Assembly (NCBI GenBank): GCA_048421225.1
Contig: DBFNRV010000111.1
Coordinates: 1 to 27,071 of the forward strand
Source: UMGS946 sp048421225
Lineage (GTDB): Bacteria > Bacillota > Clostridia > Christensenellales > CAG-138
Length of the DNA: 27,071 nt
Direction: 5' to 3'
The notes under the pieces are model-generated. The model had not been told where the DNA came from. It did no database searches and worked only from the letters and a program-made list of their open reading frames with translations. Of the stretch, positions 15,029 to 22,892 are shown one piece after another; positions within the stretch are counted from its first letter, which is position 1, and every line of letters begins with the position of its first letter. A program made the translations under genes and the position numbers.

Positions 15029-16024
15029 ATGGCTATAAGGGATAAAGTTCTAAATATGCTGGCAAAGGCAGAGGGCAACTACGTGTCGGGCGAAGACCTG
15101 GCGCAGCGCCTGGGTGTGAGCCGAAATGCGGTATGGAAAGCAATAAACGCTCTGCGCGGTCAGGGGGTTTTTATTCATGCGGCAACAAACAGGGGATACC
15201 GTCTTTGTGGCAAAACGGATATTATGTCGGAAGAACTGATTAGAACCTATCTAGCGGATGAGAACGGCAGATTTTTTATTGATGTTAGAGGAGAGGTGAC
15301 CTCCACCAATACTGTTTTAAAGCAAATGGCTGAGGCTGGCGCTCCGGAAGGAACGGTACTAATAGCACAAGAACAGGCGGAAGGCAAGGGCCGCCTTCAG
15401 CGCCGTTTTTTTTCTCCGGCTGGAACCGGCATATACATGAGTATTCTCCTGCGTCCGCACATTTCAGCGGCAGACTGCCTGTTTATTACTACTGCGTCCG
15501 CCGTGGCCGTGGCCGAGGCGATTAAGGGGATTTGCGGTAAGGATGCCCGCATCAAATGGGTAAACGACGTCTATTGTGATGGGAAGAAGGTGTGTGGAAT
15601 TCTTACGGAGGCTTCCCTGGATCTTGAAAGCGGAGGGGTTGCATATGCCGTTTTGGGCATTGGCATCAATGTATATAGACCGCCAGAAGGCTATCCCGAT
15701 GAGATAGCGGGCGTTGCTGGAGCGGTTTTAAATAATGCCGACGGCATGGGGGATTTGAGAAGCCGTGTGACTGCGTGCGTTTTAAAGCGTTTTTGGGCCT
15801 ACTATTCCGAACTGGATAAAAGACGCTTTCTTGACAAATATAAGGCACTTTCCATGATTGTAGGAAGAGAAGTATATGTTTTACGCAAAAACGCATCCCA
15901 TAAGGCATATGTAATTGGAATTGACGACGACTGCCGCCTAAGGGTCAGGTATTGCGATGGAGCGGAGGAGCTGCTGTCATCAGGCGAGGTCAGCATAAAC
16001 CCCAATGTTACAGGAGAAGTATGA
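15029..16024 (+). CDS. birA: Bifunctional biotin–protein ligase / biotin operon repressor
   Basis: 331-aa group II biotin protein ligase. Residues about 5-60 are a winged helix with DLAQRLGVSRNAVWKAINALR as the recognition region. The ligase domain covers about 80-270, with the biotinyl-5'-AMP loop at 119-125 reading GKGRLQR, a variant of the usual GRGRxGR, and KWVNDVY near 176-182. A small C-terminal domain ends the protein. It transfers biotin to carrier lysines, such as Lys89 of the decarboxylase carrier in this window, and represses from the operator just upstream. GGAGGTGG precedes the ATG. The stop codon overlaps the bioY start. Confidence 0.95.
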   Translation: MAIRDKVLNMLAKAEGNYVSGEDLAQRLGVSRNAVWKAINALRGQGVFIHAATNRGYRLCGKTDIMSEELIRTYLADENGRFFIDVRGEVTSTNTVLKQMAEAGAPEGTVLIAQEQAEGKGRLQRRFFSPAGTGIYMSILLRPHISAADCLFITTASAVAVAEAIKGICGKDARIKWVNDVYCDGKKVCGILTEASLDLESGGVAYAVLGIGINVYRPPEGYPDEIAGVAGAVLNNADGMGDLRSRVTACVLKRFWAYYSELDKRRFLDKYKALSMIVGREVYVLRKNASHKAYVIGIDDDCRLRVRYCDGAEELLSSGEVSINPNVTGEV

Positions 16025-16608
16025 GACACGCTTCCTATAACCTAAGACTTCGCCGTATAGCCCTATGCGCTATTTTTACGGCTCTTACAGCCATCGGAGC
16101 GTTTATCAGAATACCGGTCCCAATCTTGTCAATATCACTTCAAACCCTGTTTACCACCCTGGCAGGGCTGCTTTTGGGGAGCCGTCTTGGATGTTTAAGT
16201 GCGCTATGTTATATGCTTCTTGGTTTAATGGGCGTCCCTGCGTTTACAGAAGGCGGGGGTTTAGGCTATATATTGCGCCCTAGCTTCGGATATATAATAG
16301 GATTCTGCGTCGGGGCATTTATTACGGGAAAAATTGTTGAAAAAGCCTGTAAACCATCATATGGAAGGCTCCTGCTAGCCGGATTCTCCGGTATGGCGGC
16401 AATATATTTATGCGGCCTTTCGTATTACTATGTTATATGCAATTACGTTATCGATACGCCGATAGCCGTTTGGCCTTTGTTTCTGCACTGCTTTATTTTG
16501 GTGGCGCCGGGCGATATTGCACTGTGCTTTTTAAGCGCGTATCTAGCCATGCGTTTAAAGCGCCAAGTTAAAAAAATAATTGGTTTGGATAGTATGAATT
16601 ATAACTAG
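16021..16608 (+). CDS. bioY: Biotin transporter BioY (ECF S component)
   Basis: 195-aa integral membrane protein that binds biotin and works with the shared ECF energy-coupling module for uptake. About six hydrophobic helices are visible, and the family stretches IPVPILSISLQTLFTTLAGLLLGSRLG and LRPSFGYIIGFCVGAFITG are present. The open frame extends upstream to 15952, but I start it at ATG 16021, which overlaps the birA stop as ATGA; that gives the normal BioY length and a coupled operon. No EcfA or EcfT genes are in the window. Regulation is through the BirA operator. Confidence 0.94.
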   Translation: MRHASYNLRLRRIALCAIFTALTAIGAFIRIPVPILSISLQTLFTTLAGLLLGSRLGCLSALCYMLLGLMGVPAFTEGGGLGYILRPSFGYIIGFCVGAFITGKIVEKACKPSYGRLLLAGFSGMAAIYLCGLSYYYVICNYVIDTPIAVWPLFLHCFILVAPGDIALCFLSAYLAMRLKRQVKKIIGLDSMNYN

Positions 16609-16613
16609 TCGCA

Positions 16614-16706
16614 AATAGCCAACAAAATTTAGGATAATTCTGCCGCAAAGAATTCTATATTAAAGCAATACGCAATATATCATTTAGAATTAACTTGGCT
16701 CTTTTT
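16614..16706 (+). terminator. Possible long-stem terminator after bioY
   Basis: AGCCAA at 16614-16619 can pair with TTGGCT at 16695-16700, which is followed by CTTTTT. An inner pair AATTCT / AGAATT (16636-16641 and 16686-16691) would extend the structure. The long loop makes this weak. The rest of the 198-bp gap before the HD gene shows nothing else I can name. Confidence 0.3.
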
Positions 16707-16806
16707 GTTCTCATGGTTTGGATTAAGTATGCGATCTAACAGGTATAGCGCTCTTTATTCCAATATGGTAAAATGCTATTAAGTTTATTATAGGCGGTGT
16801 ATTAAT

Positions 16807-17397
16807 TTGTGCAGTAGATTGAATAAACAGCTTGAGTTTCTGGTTGAAGTCGATAAGATGAAATCCGTATTGCGGCAAACCCTTCTGGTAGACGGATCAA
16901 AAAGAGAGAATGACGCAGAACATTCATGGCATTTTGCCCTGATGGCAATGGTGCTATATGAATATGCCGATCAAACAAAGGTAAATTTATACAGGGTCCT
17001 CAAAATGGCCCTGGTACATGACCTTGTTGAAGTTTACGCGGGAGACACGTTTGCGTATGATGAAAATGGAAACGCTGATAAGGAAATACGGGAAGAGAAA
17101 GCGGCGCAAAAGCTTTTTTCGTTGCTGCCAGAGGATCAGCATCATGAAATCCGAAATCTATGGATTGAGTTTGATCAAATGGAAACTGGGGACGCAAGAT
17201 ACGCCGCGGCGATTGACAGACTGCAGCCATTCATTAATAACTACTTAACCCAAGGCCATACATGGAAACTGGGCAATGTTACAAGTGACAATGTGTATAA
17301 AAGGATGGATATGGTTCGAATCGCGGCGCCCGAGCTATGGCCATTTGTGTGCGAAACAATAGATAAAGCCATTGAGAAGGGCTATCTCAAAGCATGA
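16807..17397 (+). CDS. HD-domain phosphohydrolase (YfbR-like)
   Basis: 196-aa HD-superfamily hydrolase of the HD_3 / YfbR type, related to 5'-deoxynucleotidases that dephosphorylate dNMPs. Visible metal-site residues are His39 in DAEHSWHFALMA and His71-Asp72 in the ALVHDLVEVYAGD segment, where Glu75 and Asp80 are also typical. The length is near that of E. coli YfbR (199 aa). The start is a TTG at 16807 with AGGCGGTG at 16792-16799; no better start exists before the first motif. It is a single-gene unit between bioY and a decayed region. The substrate is inferred from family only. Confidence 0.85.
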   Translation: MCSRLNKQLEFLVEVDKMKSVLRQTLLVDGSKRENDAEHSWHFALMAMVLYEYADQTKVNLYRVLKMALVHDLVEVYAGDTFAYDENGNADKEIREEKAAQKLFSLLPEDQHHEIRNLWIEFDQMETGDARYAAAIDRLQPFINNYLTQGHTWKLGNVTSDNVYKRMDMVRIAAPELWPFVCETIDKAIEKGYLKA

Positions 17398-17557
17398 GTT
17401 TACACAAACCATGTTAAAGAGCTTCAAAGCCGACGATATTGGTTATACGGCGGACTCCTAAATTTCATATTTGCCAGTCCAAAACCGGTTATGTGTAAGA
17501 AGGAAATTATCTGCACGCCGCTTTGGCAAGCAAAAGCTGCGGATGCAAAACTAAATA

Positions 17558-17590
17558 TGATAGACATGGGAGGTAAATCCATGTCTATCA
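17558..17590 (+). repeat. Perfect 12-bp inverted repeat around a ribosome site and start codon
   Basis: TGATAGACATGG (17558-17569) and CCATGTCTATCA (17579-17590) are exact reverse complements with a 9-base loop GAGGTAAAT. The loop and stem edge carry the GGGAGGT ribosome site, and the ATG of the GNAT remnant at 17581 is inside the 3' arm, so the mRNA could hide its own start codon. Confidence 0.8.
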
Positions 17591-17844
17591 ACATAGATAT
17601 TTCCAAAGTCGTTATCAAGACAGATAGGCTTATTCTGCGCTCGTGGCAGGAAAGCGACATTGACGATTTTTTCGAGTATGCTTCTGTTGACGGAGTAGGA
17701 GAGACGGCGGGCTGGAAACATCATGAAACTATAGCGGTATCGCGCAAAATATTAAATGATTTTGTATCGGAGAAAAATGTGTTCGCGATGGTTTTTAAGG
17801 AGACTAACAGAGTCGTCGGTTCTCTAGGACTGCACCGTTCCTGA
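17581..17844 (+). pseudogene. GNAT acetyltransferase, broken by a nonsense codon and truncated
   Basis: 87-aa N-terminal half of a RimJ/RimL-type GNAT acetyltransferase. IKTDRLILRSWQESDIDDFFEYAS and AMVFKETNRVVGSLGLHRS are the first strands and first acetyl-CoA fold elements. Complete members are about 170-190 aa and usually continue with Trp-Ala-Asn/Asp-Asp after GLH-S. Here the TGA at 17842-17844 stands where TGG would give Trp, and the next codons read Ala-Asp-Asp-Asn-Asn, as expected of the family. After about 17868 the resemblance stops, so the 3' half and its acetyl-CoA loop are missing. Start chosen at ATG 17581 after GGGAGGT; the longer open frame from 17491 lacks a ribosome site. Confidence 0.75.
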
Positions 17845-18130
17845 GCTGATGACAATAACGTTTTGCATCATTACATAGTTGTTTTGATAAAATGGTAATG
17901 GCTCAAAAGGCTTTCCGCATTTCTTGCGTTTATATTACTGTAGCAATCTTTGTAAGTTGTAGCTAAAAAAGGCGTAAAACGTCCTGCTTTGGTATTATTA
18001 AACAAAAGAGAATTCGTCATATGAAAGCGCCCAACCACCCCATCTATTGCCATACATACGGCCAGGCGCTTTTCAATGACGGAATTGCTCAATCAATAAA
18101 ATATACGACCGCATTAGCTGCTTGCGGCCA
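17845..18130. other. Gene-poor decayed stretch between the GNAT remnant and tkt
   Basis: After the residual GNAT codons there is no supported gene. The minus strand has one open frame of 73 aa (18092-17871) that I do not recognise and that lacks a ribosome site. It may be a remnant of an inserted sequence or non-coding. No terminal inverted repeats were seen. Confidence 0.4.
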
Positions 18131-18138
18131 TACTATGA

Positions 18139-18168
18139 TTGTCGTTTTATATTGAACTGTGGTATCCT
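18139..18168 (+). promoter_or_regulatory. Likely promoter of tkt
   Basis: TTGTCG at 18139-18144 and TATCCT at 18163-18168 with an 18-bp spacer, 30 bases before the start codon. Moderate match to consensus. Confidence 0.5.
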
Positions 18169-18198
18169 GTGTACAAGCTCGACTGTTAGGAGGTCATC

Positions 18199-20175
18199 AT
18201 GAACGAAATTGATTCATTATCGGTATCTTGCATAAGGCTGCTTGCGGCAGACGCTATAGAAAAGGCTAAAAGCGGCCATCCTGGCATGCCGATAGGCGCC
18301 GCCCCGATAGCTTATGCGCTATGGAGGCGTATGCGCCACAACCCTAAAAATCCCAAGTGGAGGGGGAGAGACCGTTTTGTATTGTCAGCAGGTCATGCGT
18401 CCATGCTTGAATATGCGATGCTGAATTTATACGGCTACGGAGTAAGCCTGGATGATATAAAGCAGTTCAGGCAATTTGGCAGCATAACACCGGGTCATCC
18501 CGAATATGGGATAACACCAGGTGTGGAGGCCAGCACAGGCCCATTGGGCCAGGGCTTTGCAATGGCGGTGGGAATGGCGATGGCGAGATCCCATCTTGCG
18601 GCGCGTTTCAATAGGGATGGTTTCCCGATAGTAAACAACAGAACTTATGTGCTGATGGGCGATGGCTGTATGATGGAGGGCGTAGCATCCGAAGCCGCGT
18701 CGCTTGCAGGAGCGCTTAACCTTAATGGCCTTATAGCTGTCTATGACTCCAACAATATTACTATTGAAGGAAATACAGAACTCGCCTTTAACGAGAATGT
18801 AGCGGGCCGCTTCACCGCTTATGGTTGGCAGGTGATAAGCGTTGATGACGGCAACGATGTCGACGCGATTGACCGTGCGCTTGCGGTTGCCGAGCTGCAG
18901 GACAGGCCGGTGTTAATCATAGTAAGGACAAAAATAGCCTACGGCACGCCTAAAGAGGGGAAGAGCAGCGCCCATGGGGAGCCGCTTGGCCCTGAGAATA
19001 TTTGCATTGCGCGTGAAATATACGGGTGGCCCTATTCCGAGCCGTTTACAGTGCCGGATGTGGTCAAAGAGCACTTTAATGCATTAGCTGAAAAAGGCGG
19101 CGAGGATGAAGCGCGGTACAATGCCATGTTAGAGGACTATAGGTTGCGGTATCCGGAGCTATATGATGAATGGGAAAACATTCACGACACATCGCTTCCT
19201 GAAGGGCTGCTTAACGACAAAGAGTTGTGGAACTTCACAGGGGATGTGGCGACGAGGGCGGCTTCGGGTAAAGTGCTGAATATTCTGAGTAAGCATCTGC
19301 CCAACCTGATAGGCGGTTCGGCTGATCTTGGACCGTCCAACAAGACGGAGCTTAAGGGGTTTGATTACATGTCGTCTTCAAAAATGGACGGCCGGAACAT
19401 ACACTTTGGAATACGCGAGTTTGCAATGGCTGCGGCATGCAATGGAATGGCGCTTTACGGCGGCCTGAGGGTATTCTGCGCCACCTTCCTGGTATTTTCG
19501 GATTATCTTAAGCCGGCGTTACGATTGAGCGCGTTAATGGGGCTTCCGGTGATTTATGTGTTTACGCATGACAGCATAGGGGTGGGGGAGGACGGCCCCA
19601 CTCACCAGCCGATAGAGCATCTTGCCATGTTTAGGTCAATGCCCAATACGCGGCTGTTCAGGCCTGCCGACGGCAAGGAGACTGCCGCGGCTTATATCTC
19701 CGCGCTTCAGTTCAATGGACCTACGGTATTGGCGCTGTCTAGACAAAATCTAAAAACGCTTGAAAAGACCGGCAGGGATGCAATGCGCGGCGGATATGTC
19801 GTTAAGCAGGCTAAGGGAAAGCCGGACGTGCTTTTTATGGCCACAGGCTCCGAGCTTTCGCTTATCTTTGAAGCGTGTGAAATACTGGAAAAGCGGGGAT
19901 ATGACGTACAGCTTGTCAGTATGCCCTGCATGGAACTATTTGATGAGCAGGACGACGCTTATAAACAGAGCGTTATGCCAAACGAGACCCGCGTACGTAT
20001 TGCGGTGGAGGCGGCTTCACCCCTTGGCTGGCATAAATACGTGGGAATTGACGGACGGGTGATAGGCATGAACAGCTTTGGCGCTTCGGCTCCTTCAGGT
20101 AAGCTGTTCGAACACTTCGGCTTCACTGCGGACAGGATCGCTAATACAGCGTTGGAGCTTTTAAACGGCAGATGA
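18199..20175 (+). CDS. tkt: Transketolase
   Basis: 658-aa full-length thiamine-diphosphate enzyme of the non-oxidative pentose phosphate pathway that moves two-carbon ketol units between sugar phosphates. Substrate-site His27 lies in KSGHPGMPIG. The thiamine-diphosphate motif starts at GDG 154-156 and ends near VYDSNN 181-186. The second domain holds FGIREFAMAAACNGMALYGG with the catalytic Glu, then HDSIGVGEDGPTHQPIEHL. The length and single-chain form match E. coli-type Tkt rather than the split clostridial two-subunit form. AGGAGGTCATC precedes the ATG. It is a stand-alone gene with a large GC-rich hairpin after it. Confidence 0.97.
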   Translation: MNEIDSLSVSCIRLLAADAIEKAKSGHPGMPIGAAPIAYALWRRMRHNPKNPKWRGRDRFVLSAGHASMLEYAMLNLYGYGVSLDDIKQFRQFGSITPGHPEYGITPGVEASTGPLGQGFAMAVGMAMARSHLAARFNRDGFPIVNNRTYVLMGDGCMMEGVASEAASLAGALNLNGLIAVYDSNNITIEGNTELAFNENVAGRFTAYGWQVISVDDGNDVDAIDRALAVAELQDRPVLIIVRTKIAYGTPKEGKSSAHGEPLGPENICIAREIYGWPYSEPFTVPDVVKEHFNALAEKGGEDEARYNAMLEDYRLRYPELYDEWENIHDTSLPEGLLNDKELWNFTGDVATRAASGKVLNILSKHLPNLIGGSADLGPSNKTELKGFDYMSSSKMDGRNIHFGIREFAMAAACNGMALYGGLRVFCATFLVFSDYLKPALRLSALMGLPVIYVFTHDSIGVGEDGPTHQPIEHLAMFRSMPNTRLFRPADGKETAAAYISALQFNGPTVLALSRQNLKTLEKTGRDAMRGGYVVKQAKGKPDVLFMATGSELSLIFEACEILEKRGYDVQLVSMPCMELFDEQDDAYKQSVMPNETRVRIAVEAASPLGWHKYVGIDGRVIGMNSFGASAPSGKLFEHFGFTADRIANTALELLNGR

Positions 20176-20207
20176 CGAATTATAAGTTAAGACCGCCACA
20201 ATTAAAT

Positions 20208-20232
20208 GCCGCCCCGCGAAACGCGGGGCGGC
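20208..20232. terminator. GC-rich hairpin between tkt and the convergent secreted-protein gene
   Basis: Perfect 11-bp stem GCCGCCCCGCG / CGCGGGGCGGC with an AAA loop. It is very stable but not followed by a U tract on either strand. It sits between two convergent genes and probably acts as a bidirectional stop or as 3' end protection. Confidence 0.6.
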
Positions 20233-20241
20233 AAACTATCA

Positions 20242-20285
20242 ACACTTATATATCAAAGGGGGATGATATTTCGCCTTATAAGTGT
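20242..20285. repeat. Nested inverted repeat just 3' of the giant secreted-protein gene
   Basis: Outer arms ACACTTATA (20242-20250) and TATAAGTGT (20277-20285) enclose a further TATCA / TGATA pair around an AAGGGGGA core. It begins 9 bases after the minus-strand stop codon and may be an mRNA 3' structure or a protein-binding palindrome. Confidence 0.5.
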
Positions 20286-20293
20286 GTAGAAAA

Positions 20294-22892
20294 TCAGCCG
20301 ATGAAAGGTTCCATTCCAGCTATTAGTCTCATGAGGTAGAGCGAGTCGCTTATTTCAACGTTCCCTGAGAGATTTACGTCCCCTAGCCGCTCCTGAGGTT
20401 CGCTGAAGCTTTCCACGTCTGCTATGTATCGCATTATCAGCAATGCGTCGGTAATGTTAAGCGCCCCATCGCGGTTAACGTCGCCAAGCAACCCATACTC
20501 CGCTGTTACATCAAGGTTTGAGTATACGGCGTCAAATTCAGTATCCCAGTCCATAAATATGTACTGCGTTATTTCATGTGCTTGCGGGAGTGCTTCAGGA
20601 GCTATGGCAGCTTCACCCACATTTACGGTCTGGTTTTCGGATACCCACTCGCCGTCAACCATGTAGTTAAATGTTACCGTATAGCCTGTTGCTACTGAAA
20701 TGGAGCCGTCTACCGCACTGATATCGCCGGCGCTTACGTCAATCGTTGTCCCATCCATTATCGTAGCAGCGCTGTCTACGGAAAGATTCAGATCATATAT
20801 ACCCGTGGCGTTGCCCGCTACTGCAAATTCAAGGGAGAGGCACTCGCCGGTGTAATTTCCCGTCGGGTTCACCACCGCTATACGCAAGGTTCCGGCAACC
20901 TGGTCGTTGACCACGATATAGGCGTTATCCGAGGGGTTGGTATGGGTTATATAGGTTAGCGCTTCAGCGTCATATTCGATTGCGAACGCGCATGAGGACA
21001 GCTCGTCCATACTGACGGGAACAAATACCCTGCTGCCAGGGTTGGCGCTTACGCTTCCAACCTCCACACAATAGTTAGTAATCCTCTCATATAGCGCCGT
21101 TACCGTTATATTTTCCTGGACGTTTGTGAAATCCCTGTCCCAGCCCACGAATGTGTAGCTTTCATGTTCTGGCGCCTCGGGAGCGGATGCGTCAAGTCCC
21201 TTTATTACCGTATCCGTTCCAAGCGTTTCATTTGTAACTCCGTCAATAAAGGTTACTGTGCAGGAGACATTTGGGTCAAACCCCATAGGCGTTATTGTGT
21301 ACAGTCCGGTAATTTCTCCCGCGTTGTATATCTGCCTGGTCGCCGCTCCGGTATTGAGGTCAACGGAGTACAGGTCGTTTACAGGCGGTATTTCTGAGAA
21401 GGCCTCATAATAAAATCCTCCCCAGTACATGGTTCCATCAATCGGATCGTATGTCATTGACTGCAGGTAGTTTGCTCCAGGCAGTCCAGTGGCGCCAATA
21501 TAGGTAAGCGTTCCCGCCCTGCTCAGCATGTATAGTCCAGCGTCTCCGCATACAGTGTAAAGCTTGCCGTCATTTGTAATTCCAAGGGTCATTACATCGC
21601 CGTTAATCGTATTGATCGTCACCTCGTTTTCAAGGGCGCCTGTCTCGAGGTTTACTGTATAAAGGGCGTTATATACGCTACGGTCCTGCAGATATTCCGT
21701 CTTGATCGCGTACATGGTATTCGTTGTTATATCATATGCCATGTCGTCCGCGTATTTTTCAACTTTATTGGTATACAGTATCCCCTCGGTTGAAGCTACA
21801 AAGAAGGTGTTCCCCTGTAGATAGCCATAGATAAGGCCGTTATCCATGTTAAACGCAGCCGCGGTAACCATTCCGCCATAATCGTTTCCAAGGTATTCGC
21901 TCAAATATGTATTCAAGTCATAGCCATACCAGCCCAACGCATAGCTGCTGTCCGTATGAGCCGTTACGTAACCATGGAGCAAGCCGTCCGGTCGCCAAGT
22001 GTATTCACTTACATTTACTATAATACTTGCCGTAAATCCGCCATCCGCTGTTGTTGCGGTTATTGTCGCTGAACCGGGGGCCATTGCGGTAATCCTTCCG
22101 TATGCATCTACGGTTACTACGCCCTCATCGGAGCTTTCATAGAATACGGCTTTATTGGTTGGATCCGCGGGTAAAAACTCGGCTTCGAGATTATGTACTC
22201 CATACTGCATGAGGTTTAATTCATCTTCAGCAAATCCTATGCCTTCAACGGGTACGACATCGCTGTCTCCCATTGCTGTGTAAATTCCCCTTATCATGCC
22301 TGTTTTAGACGCTACGCGCTCCAGATCGTATGTCTGAGCGTCTATTTTATATATTGCCGATTCATTATTGTAGTCTCCATACGGCAGTATTCCGTAAAAC
22401 CCCCAATAGAAACAATCCGAAATCGGGTCAAAGCAAAGGCTCTGAGCAGACTGTATCCTAAAGAATTCTCCCGTATTTGAATGCAGCAGTGACATACGGG
22501 CGTTATTCTTATCAATCTCGTAGAGATCTCCCGAGCCGTTTATTACCACCAGGCGCCCTTTATTATCCGCAGCAAGCGCATATATAAGAGCTGATCCACT
22601 TTCAGCAAAATCTAGCTTACCTATAAGCTCGAGCCTTCCCGTATCCATATCAACGCGGTAAAGCCCCTCCGTATCGTCATAACCCACGGTGAGAACGTAT
22701 AGCGAATGGGTTGAGCAATCATACGTTACATCGATAACTTCCAAATACCCGTTAAAGTAATAATTAAGCAGTTTGCCATCCGCCGTGGCGCGGAAGAAGC
22801 CGCCCTCATACATGAAGCCATATACGAAGCCGTCCTCATAGTTGAACGCAGCCGCGCTTATGTGTTCTACGTCTATATCGGATTCAACGTTT
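20294..22892 (-). CDS. Fragment 3 of the secreted modular protein: third BIG2, cohesin-like and dockerin
   Basis: This frame is open from 23116, but its first 75 or so codons lie over fragment 2 in the wrong frame, so native sequence begins near 22892. It holds the rest of segment C, a BIG2 (YESSDEGVVTVDAYGRI), segment D, an InlB-like repeat ending in TFVGWDRDFTNV, and a cohesin-like module beginning GSVSANPGSRVFVPVSM. A second InlB-like repeat follows, then a dockerin whose two calcium loops are DVNRDGALNITD and DVNLSGNVEISD. The second loop has Ser in place of the usual Asp at the fifth position, and the first is canonical. Confidence 0.85.

Noticed and set aside
15952..16020. Longer bioY start at 15952
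   Set aside because: The extra 23 residues would overlap birA deeply and have no ribosome site; ATG 16021 overlaps the birA stop by the usual 4 bases.
17842..17844. TGA read as Trp (recoding) in the GNAT gene
   Set aside because: TGA is a normal stop for other genes here (surE, bioY overlap start, oadB), and the GNAT gene is truncated further on anyway.
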